64,000 nucleotides of DNA from Nitrospirota bacterium. GTDB lineage: Bacteria; Nitrospirota; Nitrospiria; Nitrospirales; Nitrospiraceae. A program made the translations under genes and the position numbers. Location of the stretch: contig JAGXAR010000001.1 of assembly GCA_018971525.1 (NCBI GenBank), positions 93,411 to 157,410 on the forward strand, in the 5' to 3' direction. The notes beneath the pieces were generated by a model. It saw nothing but the letters and a program-made list of their open reading frames with translations, searched no databases and was not told the DNA's origin. Below are positions 54,677 through 64,000 of this stretch, piece after piece. Each line of letters opens with the position of its first letter. The first letter of the stretch is position 1.

Positions 54677-55316
54677 GCAGGGAGTCAAGCGGCGAAATCA
54701 GCGGCAAGTTGAAGACGTCACCGGGAATGGCAGACCGGCGGATCTGGATGTGCTGCAATCCCTGGTCACAGAGATGCTGCTGGCCCTCGGTGAAAAGCCC
54801 GGCCGGAACGGGCTTCTCAAGACTCCGGAACGAGTCGCCAAGGCCCTCGCCTTCATGACTCAGGGGTACCAGCGGAATATCGACCATCTCTTAAACGGCG
54901 CGCTCTTCCCGATCGAGTACGATGAGATGGTGATCGTAAAAGACATCGACTTCTTCAGCATGTGCGAGCACCATTTGCTGCCGTTCTTCGGCAAGGTTCA
55001 TGTGGGCTATCTGCCCAATAAGAAGGTCGTCGGCCTCAGCAAGATCCCGCGTATCGTGGATACCTTTGCGCGCCGGCTGCAAGTCCAAGAGCGACTCACA
55101 GTCCAGATCGCCGAAACCCTGAAATCCAAGCTCAATGCGCATGGAGTGGGCGTGGTCGTGGAGGCGCGACACCTTTGCATGATGATGCGGGGCGTCGAAA
55201 AGCAGAACACGGTCGCGGTCAGTAGTTCCATGTTGGGCGCCTTCCGCAGTCAGCCGCAAACCAGGCTGGAGTTTTTGAAGCTCATACGCCGAGGCAGCGT
55301 CGGCGACTCCGACTAG
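54669..55316 (+). CDS. folE: GTP cyclohydrolase I (FolE)
   Basis: 215 residues from ATG 54669 (GAGAGGGG ribosome site). Zinc-site motifs [20 protein letters not shown] and [15 protein letters not shown], with [20 protein letters not shown] and [11 protein letters not shown]. Catalyses GTP to 7,8-dihydroneopterin triphosphate, the first step of folate and pterin biosynthesis. Cotranscribed with queD. The N-terminal 30 residues are basic and variable. The TAG stop lies in the CTAG end of the repeat that begins at 55313. Confidence 0.95.
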   Translation: MAKQGVKRRNQRQVEDVTGNGRPADLDVLQSLVTEMLLALGEKPGRNGLLKTPERVAKALAFMTQGYQRNIDHLLNGALFPIEYDEMVIVKDIDFFSMCEHHLLPFFGKVHVGYLPNKKVVGLSKIPRIVDTFARRLQVQERLTVQIAETLKSKLNAHGVGVVVEARHLCMMMRGVEKQNTVAVSSSMLGAFRSQPQTRLEFLKLIRRGSVGDSD

Positions 55317-55658
55317 CAGGACGTTGAAAAAGTCCCCCAGCGTCGTTCTCGCTTCGTTCAGATCCTCAACGTGTAGAAGGAAGTCCTCCGAGGCAGGAAG
55401 TACTGTAGAGGCTCAAGATCCATTTCTAATGGCGGACGGCCTGCACGAAGTGCGGTCGGTACCTCCTCGGACCTTCACTCGCTGCGGCCTTGCTGGATGA
55501 ACTTTTGGAACGTCCTGCAGGTACGCACCATCCCTCTGATTCCTGTTTTTTGATTCCCCACAATTCGTCGCGGGCGTTCATTCGCTGGGTCTTGCTTGGG
55601 ACCAGGCGCGTCGGGGCTGGGCGCGGGTGAGATGGCTGGGCTTTTTCGCCCTCCTCAC
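55313..55658. repeat. CTAG-ended interspersed element, copy D
   Basis: Left end CTAGCAGGACGTTGAAAAAG; the TAG is the folE stop. Internal CACGAAGTGCGGTCGGTACC and ACTCGCTGCGGCCTTGCTGG match copy E. The right end GGGCTTTTTCGCCCTCCTCA is a diverged terminus like that of copy C. It fills the space between folE and the convergent hydrolase gene. Confidence 0.7.
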
Positions 55659-55679
55659 AACAACCAGCCAGTATCCCGC

Positions 55680-56504
55680 TTACTTGAGGAGATCAGAGGC
55701 GAAGGAGGCGACGATCTGATTGAACGCTTCCGGCTGTTCGAGATTGGCCAGGTGTGCGGCATTTGGAATGATGGTTATGCGGGCGCCTGGGATTTTTTCT
55801 GCCATGAGTTCGGCATCGGAGGGAGGAGTGGCTTGGTCCAGTTTGCCGACGATGATCTGGGTGGGGCAGGTGATCTGGGCCAAGAGCGGGATTGAATCGG
55901 GTCGTTCGGCCATCGCCATTAGATCTCCCGCAATGCCACTGATCTGGTTGCCCTCGATCATCGCCCGGACCTTCTGAACAATCTCCGGCCTAGCCTGAAT
56001 CGTCGCGGGGCTCAATAATTTGGGGATCATGATGTCGGCGATTGCTGAAGGCCCCTTCTTGTATGCAATCTGCGCCATTTGGAATCGCCCGTCTTTTCCT
56101 TCTGCTGTGTCTGCCTGGGCTCTCGTGTCAGCCAGGATCAATCCCTTCATGCGAGCGGCGTACTTCCGATAGAACGCCAATAAGATGTACCCGCCCATCG
56201 AGAGCCCCACGAACAGGGCCCGCTGGATTGCGAGGTGGTCCAGCAGTGCGCACACATCGTCGGCTGCTTGGTCGAGCGTATAACGCCAGAGCGGTGCGTC
56301 TGATTCGCCATGCCCTCGCAGGTCAAGCGTGATGATCCGGAACTGTGAGGAGAGCGCGTTTTCTTGCGTCGCCCACATGGTCCGGTTCAGGGGAAAGGCA
56401 TGGAGAAAGACGATGGGGAGACCGGTTCCTTGGTCGCTGTAGGCGATGGTGATGCCGTTGACTTGGGTGTGCACGCTGTTTCCTCCCGCCGCTGTTCGTA
56501 ACAT
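55680..56504 (-). CDS. Alpha/beta-fold hydrolase
   Basis: 274 residues. Oxyanion region LPIVFLHAFPLNRTMWATQ, LDLRGHGESDAP, nucleophile elbow ALFVGLSMGGYILLAF, acid in IVGKLDQATPPSDAELM, and catalytic His in IIPNAAHLANLEQPEAFNQI. Soluble, no export signal. Similar to 3-oxoadipate enol-lactonase/PcaD-type esterases, but the substrate cannot be read from sequence. Starts from its GTG/ATG near 56504, divergent from the rarA promoter. Confidence 0.9.
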   Translation of the reverse strand: MLRTAAGGNSVHTQVNGITIAYSDQGTGLPIVFLHAFPLNRTMWATQENALSSQFRIITLDLRGHGESDAPLWRYTLDQAADDVCALLDHLAIQRALFVGLSMGGYILLAFYRKYAARMKGLILADTRAQADTAEGKDGRFQMAQIAYKKGPSAIADIMIPKLLSPATIQARPEIVQKVRAMIEGNQISGIAGDLMAMAERPDSIPLLAQITCPTQIIVGKLDQATPPSDAELMAEKIPGARITIIPNAAHLANLEQPEAFNQIVASFASDLLK

Positions 56505-56531
56505 TGGTATTGGCTATGGTCAAGGGACAGT

Positions 56532-56560
56532 TTGCGATCATGCTGACCGGTGTATACAAT
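56532..56560 (+). promoter_or_regulatory. Predicted sigma-70-type promoter of rarA
   Basis: TTGCGA, a 17-base spacer and TACAAT, 24 bases before the rarA ATG. The -10 box matches five of six consensus bases, the -35 four of six. Confidence 0.5.
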
Positions 56561-56583
56561 TCATCCCATTCTTGAGGCTTTAG

Positions 56584-57876
56584 ATGACGACTTCACGCGA
56601 TCAGGCTCCCGATTTGTTTGGCATTCCTGAGGGAGAGAAATCCGTTGAGGCTCCGTTGGCCGAGCGTCTGCGGCCGCGAGAGTTTGTGGACTTTGTCGGG
56701 CAAGAGGACATCACTGCGCCGGATCGGCCGTTGCGGCGGGCGATCGAGGCAGATCAACTCTCCTCCGTCATCTTCTGGGGGCCGCCAGGCTCGGGCAAGA
56801 CGACGCTGGCTCATCTCATCGCGCGACACACCAAAGCGCAGTTCGTGCCTTTCTCGGCGGTCACAGGGGGTGTTTCAGAGTTGCGGGCCATTATCAAGAC
56901 AGCTGAGCAACGTCAGGCGATCAACGGACAACGGACCATCCTCTTCGTCGACGAGATTCACCGGTTCAACAAGGCGCAGCAGGATGCCTTTCTACCTCAT
57001 GTCGAGCGGGGGACGATCATCCTGGTTGGTGCAACGACGGAGAATCCCTCCTTCGAAGTGATCTCGCCGCTCCTATCTCGTTCCTTGGTCATCGTGCTCA
57101 GGCCTCTTTCAGACGAGGCGCTCGGACAGATCCTGGATCGTGCGCTCACGGACCCTGTGATCGGATTGGGGACGTGGAACGCCCGCCTGTCACCTGAGGC
57201 CAGAGAACGACTGATTGCCTATGGCAATGGCGATGCAAGGGCGCTCCTGACAGCGCTGGATTTTGTGGTCAAACAGCAGCCGCCTGGGCCTAACGGGACT
57301 CGTCTGATCGATGGAGCGGCGCTGGAAGCCGCGTTGATGAAGAAATCAATCCGGTACGATAAATCCGGCGAAGAACATTACAACGTCATTTCTGCCTATA
57401 TTAAAAGCCTCCGGGATTCCGATCCGAACGGAGCCCTCTATTGGCTTGCCCGTATGTTGGAAGGGGGAGAGGACCCGAAATTTATCGCCCGGCGCCTGGT
57501 TATTTTTGCCTCCGAGGATGTAGGGAATGCGGATCCGATGGGGCTGGTGGTGGCGACTGCCGTCGCTCAGGCCGTGCAGTTTGTGGGGCTCCCAGAGGCC
57601 CAGATCAATTTGGCCCAGGGGACGACCTATCTCGCCACCAGGCGAAAAGATAATGCCTCTTACGTCGGGCTCCTTGAGGCTCTTGATGATGCAAAATCTC
57701 AAGGGAATCTAGGGGTTCCGCTCCATTTGCGGAATGCCGTCACGTCGATGATGAAGGGGCTCGGGTACGGGAAGGGGTATCGCTACGTCCACGACGATCC
57801 CCAAGCCAAGGCGCAGCAGGAACACCTTCCGGAATCGCTCAAGGGGCGTCGCTACTACCGGCCTAAAGACACCTAA
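56584..57876 (+). CDS. rarA: Replication-associated recombination protein A (RarA/MgsA)
   Basis: 430 residues, AAA+ clamp-loader-like ATPase. Walker A FWGPPGSGKTTLAHLIARHT, Walker B ILFVDEIHRFNKAQQDAFLP, sensor 1 LVGATTENPSFEVISPLLSR, and the C-terminal tetramerisation domain with EEHYNVISAYIKSLRDSDPN, LARMLEGGEDPKFIARRLVI and PEAQINLAQGTTYLAT. Length is close to E. coli RarA (447). Acts at stalled replication forks with SSB. The N-terminal PLAERLRPREFVDFVGQED is canonical. Confidence 0.96.
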   Translation: MTTSRDQAPDLFGIPEGEKSVEAPLAERLRPREFVDFVGQEDITAPDRPLRRAIEADQLSSVIFWGPPGSGKTTLAHLIARHTKAQFVPFSAVTGGVSELRAIIKTAEQRQAINGQRTILFVDEIHRFNKAQQDAFLPHVERGTIILVGATTENPSFEVISPLLSRSLVIVLRPLSDEALGQILDRALTDPVIGLGTWNARLSPEARERLIAYGNGDARALLTALDFVVKQQPPGPNGTRLIDGAALEAALMKKSIRYDKSGEEHYNVISAYIKSLRDSDPNGALYWLARMLEGGEDPKFIARRLVIFASEDVGNADPMGLVVATAVAQAVQFVGLPEAQINLAQGTTYLATRRKDNASYVGLLEALDDAKSQGNLGVPLHLRNAVTSMMKGLGYGKGYRYVHDDPQAKAQQEHLPESLKGRRYYRPKDT

Positions 57877-57931
57877 TCGGCGGCCCGACGGGGTGGTGGA
57901 CAAAGATTTCTAATCGGTTATACTTAGGCTT

Positions 57932-58321
57932 GTGAAACGGCAGAGCCCGAAATCATCGACATCGATAGCCGCCTCGAACGAACGGCGCAAGTTTGTCCGG
58001 GCGACGTTAGTGGGTTCTGCACTGATTTCACCTAAGAGCGGAGCCAAGGCGATTACGGCCGTGTTGGATAACGTCAACAAGATCGGCGCAGGGTTGCACA
58101 CGAAAGAAACGTTGGCGATGGCTCAGCCGGTGACCGTGTCGTTGGCGTTTCTCGATTCGGATCGCGAAGAACAGATGGAAAAGCTCGACGGGAAAGTCGC
58201 CTGGGTGAAGCCGTGGGAGAAGGGGTTTCTGATCGGCGTGGTCTGGGACGAACTGGTCACGAAAGAGAAGAACCGCTGGCTGTATTACTACCTCGAAGAA
58301 ACGGTCAAATCCTCCATCTAG
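57932..58321 (+). CDS. PilZ domain protein
   Basis: 129 residues from GTG 57932. PilZ signature NERRKFVRATLVGSALI (RxxxR-like RRKFVR) and VLDNVNKIGAGLHTKE, matching the second half (D/N)xSxxG in a relaxed form, with GKVAWVKPWEKGFLIGVVWD. PilZ domains bind cyclic di-GMP, although the second motif has Asn-Lys instead of the usual Ser, so binding is uncertain. The protein is a stand-alone receptor-like unit. Its TAG stop lies in the CTAG end of the adjoining repeat. Confidence 0.75.
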   Translation: MKRQSPKSSTSIAASNERRKFVRATLVGSALISPKSGAKAITAVLDNVNKIGAGLHTKETLAMAQPVTVSLAFLDSDREEQMEKLDGKVAWVKPWEKGFLIGVVWDELVTKEKNRWLYYYLEETVKSSI

Positions 58322-58609
58322 CTGGATGCTGAAAAAGCCCGCCAGCGTCGTTCTCGCATCGTTCAGACCTTCAACGTTGAGGAGAGGTTTCTCGGAGGTC
58401 GGAAGTACCGTAGGGGCTTTTCCGTTCGCCAGGATCCATTCGAGGGGCGAACGGCCCACACGAAGTGCGGTCTGTATCTCCTCGGGCCTTCACTCGCTGC
58501 GGCCTTGCTGGACGGCCTTTTGTGCATCCTGCGGGAGGCTCGTCTAGTCCAAGACGTGCGGACCATCGAACTCTTGCCGTGCGAAATTGTTTTTCCCGCA
58601 GCTTGCTAG
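58318..58609. repeat. CTAG-ended interspersed element, copy E
   Basis: The most complete copy: CTAGCTGGATGCTGAAAAAG at the left and TTTTTCCCGCAGCTTGCTAG at the right. Internal GCAGGATG-like and CCGTCCAGCAAGGCCGCAG (in reverse) match copies B and C. It exactly fills the space between two convergent genes, and both stop codons (TAG 58319; complement CTA 58606) lie in its ends. Confidence 0.8.
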
Positions 58610-60450
58610 GCGAATGCCGTAAGTTTCTGTCTCACGTCTTCCAGTTCAGCGGAGAGTGTTTCCCACCGGGCGGTAAGCCGGATAAGATCCTTCTTCCATC
58701 CGTCATACTCTATCTGTAGAGTGCTCCATTTGGTGGATTCATCTTTGTAGAGTGCGGGGTCGGCCAGTTCGAGGTCCCGTGCTTTGATCTTGGTTTCGCA
58801 CTCGGCGATCTCGGCTTCGGCCCGCGCGACCTGCTTCTCCAGCCTGGCCTGGGTCTTGTTCAAATCGCGGCGATCTCCGGCTGAGGGTTTGGACGGGGCT
58901 TGCGAAGCCATGGCCCTGGTCGGTCCGACGGCCTTCCCGGGATCCACTCCCTTCAGATCGTCACTCGATTCCTTGATGGATTCGACTTCCTGCGCTTTCT
59001 TCCACAAGTAGTACTCATAGTCGCCGGAGAAGCTTCGGGCTTTGCCCTCTTCGATTTCAATGACGCGCGTGCAGACTCTGGTCAGAAAGGTGGGGTCGTG
59101 GGAAATAAAGATGATCGTGCCGGGGAAGTCTGATAGCGCATCGGTGAGCATATCGACAGAAGCCGGGTCGAGATGGTTGGTCGGCTCGTCGAGTAACAGG
59201 GTATTGGCCGGTTCGACCAACATTCGTGCGAGCGCGACGCGATTGCGTTCTCCTCCGCTCAGCGCCTTGATCGGTTTCTTTTGATCGTCACCGGTGAAGA
59301 GGAAGGCGCCGGCAATCCCGCGGAGAAAGTTCGTTTCCGCCTGGCTGGACACTTCGGAGAGGGATTCGAGAATGGTATGTTCGGGGTTCAGAGTTTCTGC
59401 CTGGTGTTGCGCGAAGTAGTGCAGCGTGACACCATGGCCGACGGTTCTGGTGCCTTTGTCCGGCTCCAGCGCTCCAGCCAGCATCTTGAGCAGCGTGCTT
59501 TTCCCGGCGCCGTTTTCTCCCACTAGCGCCACGCGCTGACCCCGTTCGATCGAGCAATCGACTCTCTCGTACACCACTTTTTCCCCATAGCGCTTTGCCG
59601 CGCCCCGGAGTTCCAGGACTTGTCGGCCACTGGCTGCGGGGAGGGGAAATTTGAACTTCACTCGCTTGGGGTCGCGCTTAATCTCAATCATCTTGACCTT
59701 CTCAAGCTGCTTGATGCGCGATTGGACCTGACTGGCTTTGTTCGCTTGGTAGCGGAATCGATCCACAAATGTTTGGACCCGCGCGACTTCTTTCGCCTGG
59801 CGCCCCGCGGCAGCCTCGCGCTGGGCGTCCCGTTCTGCGCGGATCTTTTTGAACGAGGTATAGTTGCCCCGATATTCTTCGATTTTATGGTGCCGGAGAT
59901 CCCAGATATGGGTGACGACACGATCGAGAAACGCCGTGTCGTGGCTGATGATCAACAGCGTCATCTCCGAGTCCAGGAGGAATTGCTCGAACCAGCGTTG
60001 CGTCGGCTTGTCCAAGTGGTTAGTCGGCTCGTCAAGCATCAGCACATCGGGGTTGGTGAGCAGCAGATGCGCCAAGGCGACGCGCATCCGATAGCCACCG
60101 GACAGCTTTTCGACCTGACGGCCGAAGTCGATCTCCGAAAATCCCAACCCCATCAGGATGCGTTCGGCTTCGTGTTCGGGATACAGATCGCGATGGGTGG
60201 CGTCCAGCACGGTCTTGCCCGTGATGGTTTCGAGTTCCTGCGGGAGGTAGCCGATGCGGAGACGGGGACGCTTGCGGATGTTCCCCTTGTCCGGCGATTC
60301 CTCCCCGAGGATCATCCGAAAGAGGGTGGTCTTGCCGGCGCCGTTGGGTCCCACCAGGCCGACCCGTGAACCGGGGCGGAGGTGCGCCGTCGCATTCTCG
60401 AGCAGAACCCTCGTTGAATATTGCTTACTGACTGACTCGATTTGGAGCAT
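58606..60450 (-). CDS. ABC-F family ATPase (Uup/YheS-like)
   Basis: 614 residues, two ATP-binding domains and no membrane segments. Walker A GPNGAGKTTLFRM and GENGAGKSTLLKML; signatures VEKLSGGYRMRVALAH and IKALSGGERNRVALARM; Walker B LMLDEPTNHLDKPTQ and LLLDEPTNHLDPASV. The linker between them carries the basic P-site-tRNA-interaction-like helices (RYQANKASQVQSRIKQLEKV). The C-terminal 90 residues are a coiled coil (RRDLNKTQARLEKQVARAEA) like Uup's DNA-binding tail. ABC-F proteins act on ribosomes as translation factors or resistance proteins; which type applies here is not settled. Confidence 0.93.
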   Translation of the reverse strand: MLQIESVSKQYSTRVLLENATAHLRPGSRVGLVGPNGAGKTTLFRMILGEESPDKGNIRKRPRLRIGYLPQELETITGKTVLDATHRDLYPEHEAERILMGLGFSEIDFGRQVEKLSGGYRMRVALAHLLLTNPDVLMLDEPTNHLDKPTQRWFEQFLLDSEMTLLIISHDTAFLDRVVTHIWDLRHHKIEEYRGNYTSFKKIRAERDAQREAAAGRQAKEVARVQTFVDRFRYQANKASQVQSRIKQLEKVKMIEIKRDPKRVKFKFPLPAASGRQVLELRGAAKRYGEKVVYERVDCSIERGQRVALVGENGAGKSTLLKMLAGALEPDKGTRTVGHGVTLHYFAQHQAETLNPEHTILESLSEVSSQAETNFLRGIAGAFLFTGDDQKKPIKALSGGERNRVALARMLVEPANTLLLDEPTNHLDPASVDMLTDALSDFPGTIIFISHDPTFLTRVCTRVIEIEEGKARSFSGDYEYYLWKKAQEVESIKESSDDLKGVDPGKAVGPTRAMASQAPSKPSAGDRRDLNKTQARLEKQVARAEAEIAECETKIKARDLELADPALYKDESTKWSTLQIEYDGWKKDLIRLTARWETLSAELEDVRQKLTAFA

Positions 60451-60554
60451 GAGAGATTTCGTGAACCAGGCGGATCGTTCTTACTGGAAGGAGCCGATGG
60501 TCATTCGGTGATTAGATGTGAGTGTCGAGGTTTGTCGAACCTACGTGATTATTT

Positions 60555-60630
60555 TGGTGGAGCTGGCCGGGATTGAACCGGCGACCTCGTGAATGCCATT
60601 CACGCGCGCTCCCAACTGCGCTACAGCCCC
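60555..60630 (-). tRNA. tRNA-Ala (anticodon GGC)
   Basis: A complete 76-base cloverleaf on the minus strand: acceptor GGGGCTG / CAGCTCC, D arm TAGCGCAGTTGGGAGCGC, anticodon arm CGTGA-ATGGCAT-TCACG giving GGC, T arm GCCGG-TTCAATC-CCGGC and encoded CCA at the 3' end. Confidence 0.97.
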
Positions 60631-60755
60631 ACGTCGTTTTGCTTGGAAATAAGCGAAAATACTTGTGAAACCGCGGTCATGCTAACACGGCCTTCCCGCG
60701 GCAGTCAAGAAAACGGGAAGGGCGGATTCGGGTGCCCGTCGTCGAGCACCGCTGA

Positions 60756-62216
<1,461 letters not shown>

Positions 62217-62281
62217 GCGATTCATTTCCTCTCTAGGCACAGACCGAGCGTCGGTGGTAGAATCCGCCCTCTTCGCTCGGT

Positions 62282-62357
62282 GAGCCGGTAGCTCAGTTGG
62301 TAGAGCATCGCCCTTTTAAGGCGAGGGTCCTGGGTTCGAGTCCCAGCCGGCTCACCA
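62282..62357 (+). tRNA. tRNA-Lys (anticodon TTT)
   Basis: A complete 76-base cloverleaf: acceptor GAGCCGG / CCGGCTC, D arm TAGCTCAGTTGGTAGAGCA, anticodon arm TCGCC-CTTTTAA-GGCGA giving TTT, T arm CTGGG-TTCGAGT-CCCAG and encoded CCA. Likely chromosomal attachment site (attB region) for the element that begins next to it. Confidence 0.97.
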
Positions 62358-62364
62358 TTAACAA

Positions 62365-63462
62365 TCAAGAACTTGCGAGAGTGCTCGCTCTCGCAACACC
62401 GCTCAAAACCGCCCCTTGTGCTAAATTTGTGCTAACTCGCTGCGGTTGAAGCTCATCCAAGACGTTCACTCCGTCTCTCAAACTCTCCGGCGAATGATGT
62501 GCATACCGTTGCGTCATCAGGCTAGTCTTGTGACCGAGCAGACGTTGTACTTTGTACAAATCCACTCCACGTTGCACTAATCGTGTAGCGAACGTGTGCC
62601 GCATGTCGTGAAAGCGGAAGTCTGGAATTCCTGCCCGATCGCGCGCCTCACAAAACTCCCGAACCAGGTAGCGTACTTGGAGTTCATTCCCGCGAGGGGT
62701 CGTGAACACGGGACCGCGTAAGGCTCCCGTCGTCGCTTGTTTGGCCGCGAGCAGCTCATACACGGTCGCATTCAAGGGGATCGTGCGGCGAGTTCCGTTC
62801 TTACTCTTCCTCACCATCAGGATTCCTCGCGCAAAATCCACATCCTGCCATTGCAGGTTGAGGATCTCTCCTTGACGCATGCCGGTATTCAGCGCGAAGC
62901 CGATAATCTCTCGGAGCCAGGGCGACGACGAAGTTAAGAGGTATTCCTCTTCGTTGGCGGTCAGCCAACGGTCCACTTCATTCTGCACTTGCTCCATCGA
63001 GACTCGGTGCATGGGGTTCTCCCGGCACCATTCCCATTCGCGCATCGCCACGTTGAACGCATGGCGTACGAGCTGTAGTTCCTTGTTGATCGTGGCAGGA
63101 GCCGCTTTCTCTATTCGCCGTTGCGTCTTGTAGCCCGCCAGCAATTTCGGCGTGATCCCGGCGAGAACCGTCTCTCCAAACACCGGCCGGAGATGGTTCA
63201 AGGCCTGACAATCTCGCTGGTGGCTCTTCGGAGCCTTCAGAACCGCACGCTCTTTGAGATAACGATCCATCATTTCTCCAAAGGTGCGTTCCTGCTCCTC
63301 ACGCGTCTCAAAGAACCGACCTTCAGCAATTTGCACCTTCACCTTGCACAGGATTGATTCGGCCAGTCGTTTCTCCGTCGTACCCGTCGTACGCCGAACC
63401 TGTCGCCCTTGATACATGAAACTCATCCACCAGACCTTATTCCGCTTCAAGAGCCCCATCAT
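62365..63462 (-). CDS. Tyrosine-recombinase integrase
   Basis: 365 residues, transcribed toward the tRNA-Lys gene and ending 7 bases from its CCA. N-terminal arm-binding domain (KVWWMSFMYQGRQVRRTTGT), core-binding SAM-like domain (FGEMMDRYLKERAVLKAPKS), and the catalytic set: Arg in LNTGMRQGEILNL, Lys in VRKSKNGTRRTIPL, HxxR in FHDMRHTFATRLVQRG, His in LLGHKTSLMTQ and the Tyr nucleophile in RYAHHSPE. The position and orientation fit an integrative element inserted at the tRNA 3' end, with the rest of the element to the right of the window. Confidence 0.93.
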   Translation of the reverse strand: MMGLLKRNKVWWMSFMYQGRQVRRTTGTTEKRLAESILCKVKVQIAEGRFFETREEQERTFGEMMDRYLKERAVLKAPKSHQRDCQALNHLRPVFGETVLAGITPKLLAGYKTQRRIEKAAPATINKELQLVRHAFNVAMREWEWCRENPMHRVSMEQVQNEVDRWLTANEEEYLLTSSSPWLREIIGFALNTGMRQGEILNLQWQDVDFARGILMVRKSKNGTRRTIPLNATVYELLAAKQATTGALRGPVFTTPRGNELQVRYLVREFCEARDRAGIPDFRFHDMRHTFATRLVQRGVDLYKVQRLLGHKTSLMTQRYAHHSPESLRDGVNVLDELQPQRVSTNLAQGAVLSGVARASTLASS

Positions 63463-63766
63463 GCTCCTCCTTTCCGATGAGGCTTGATCTCGGTCTAGTT
63501 TCCCCGTGGCCGGAAGTATAGACCTCGCGTTTTACGCTCGCAATCAATCTCTCTAGGTCGGAGTGGTCCGCCATCCGTTTCCCTATCTGGAGAGGGGAGG
63601 ACGTTGGCGGAGGGAAGGAGGACAGCCAGCGGTCTATGTCATGTTGATCAAACCGAACTAACCCATGAATCTTCCGGCAGGGGATCTTGCCTTGTGCGGC
63701 CCAGGAATAGAGTGTCGCCGGCTTAATTCGTAGCTGTTCGGCAAGGTCTTTGATCGTCAAAAGCAT
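63437..63766 (-). CDS. Excisionase-like helix-turn-helix protein
   Basis: 109 residues from ATG 63766. The MerR-like/excisionase HTH fills the N terminus: MLLTIKDLAEQLRIKPATLY, SWAAQGKIPCRKIHGLVRFD and QHDIDRWLSSF. The stop overlaps the integrase start by 26 bases, the common xis-int arrangement. It would act as a recombination directionality factor or regulator for the integrase. Extending the frame upstream to 63982 gives an arginine-rich nonsense N terminus, so that is rejected. Confidence 0.85.
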   Translation of the reverse strand: MLLTIKDLAEQLRIKPATLYSWAAQGKIPCRKIHGLVRFDQHDIDRWLSSFPPPTSSPLQIGKRMADHSDLERLIASVKREVYTSGHGETRPRSSLIGKEEHDGALEAE

Positions 63767-64000
63767 AGATACACGAACCGGGGGAGTCTCACGACACCCC
63801 CATTCCCCCAAGATGCGCCCGCGTCTCCGCCGGCGTCGGATTCGGAATGCACCCCCAGTGGGTGCGAGCTGGCGCTGAAGAGCAGCGGCCAGGCCTTTCC
63901 GGGTGCCGTCCCGGAGGGCCCCTCCCGTTTCAGGCCTGCCCCCCGCGAGCGCGCCATCCCGCCTTCTTCTTCGACGCCCCACCCTCGTGCTGTGAAGGGT
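63767..64000. other. Start of integrated element, no gene recognised
   Basis: The last 234 bases are markedly GC-rich with short overlapping frames of low-complexity Arg/Gly/Pro content. No ribosome site or recognisable protein. The promoter of the excisionase-integrase unit should be here. Confidence 0.35.

Overview
The window reads as a bacterial chromosome segment of roughly 55-60% GC. Most open frames have good Shine-Dalgarno sites, and there are many secreted, lipoprotein and outer-membrane products. The gene set is a CbbQ/CbbO-type ATPase and VWA pair, an orphan NuoF-like protein with a ferredoxin, an FTR-beta-like thiol reductase, the arsenosugar glycosyltransferase pair, a KamA-type radical SAM protein, DUF3300 and DUF2950 proteins and Slp. 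It fits a Gram-negative chemolithoautotroph of the Nitrospira type. That assignment is inference; no 16S rRNA gene or other decisive marker is present.

Layout. 1-6.1 kb: end of a glycogen-debranching-type gene, then a two-gene exopolysaccharide-like unit (a GT2 glycosyltransferase fused to a dimethylformamidase-like domain, and a membrane SGNH protein). 6.2-20 kb: mostly minus-strand genes for periplasmic, lipoprotein and outer-membrane proteins (aldo/keto reductase, lipocalin, beta-propeller, HEAT-repeat protein, HExxH protein, D,D-carboxypeptidase, DUF4412-like, Slp, beta-barrel), with a plus-strand TMTC-like membrane protein. 20-35 kb: Ada, small membrane proteins, DUF3300/DUF2950, a His-rich DMT transporter, a low-GC patch with a frameshifted gene, an SDR enzyme, the arsenosugar glycosyltransferase pair, a low-GC dCTP deaminase and KamA. 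35-42.5 kb: glutaredoxin-like protein, ATP-grasp-like protein beside a decayed GGDEF gene, a YkgJ-DUF2156 fusion and a hybrid histidine kinase. 42.7-54 kb: CbbQ, DUF167, twin glycine-zipper lipoproteins, FTR-beta, the CbbO-like VWA protein, malate dehydrogenase, PuuD-like membrane protein, NuoF-like flavoprotein, 2Fe-2S ferredoxin and an A-type Fe-S carrier. 54-62.4 kb: QueD-FolE, an alpha/beta hydrolase, RarA, PilZ, ABC-F, tRNA-Ala(GGC), PurA and tRNA-Lys(TTT). 62.4-64 kb: an integrase and an excisionase-like HTH protein, apparently the end of an integrative element inserted at tRNA-Lys.

The least ordinary content lies between genes. One family of about 200-350 bp elements has inverted CTAGCAGG-TGC-GAAAAA ends whose CTAG supplies stop codons of neighbouring genes (11.5, 32.4, 42.5, 55.3, 58.3 kb). 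A second family of long hairpins has a conserved tip, while the outer stems differ in sequence between copies yet remain self-complementary (28.6, 29.5, 30.1, 44.4, 45.2 kb). A third, AGGCTGAGG-type palindrome is partly nested in the first. Other notable points are a 94-bp tandem duplication that throws a gene end out of frame, a G7-tract frameshift, a promoter followed at once by a terminator-like hairpin before purA, a leader peptide overlapping a TTG start, and several unusual domain fusions.
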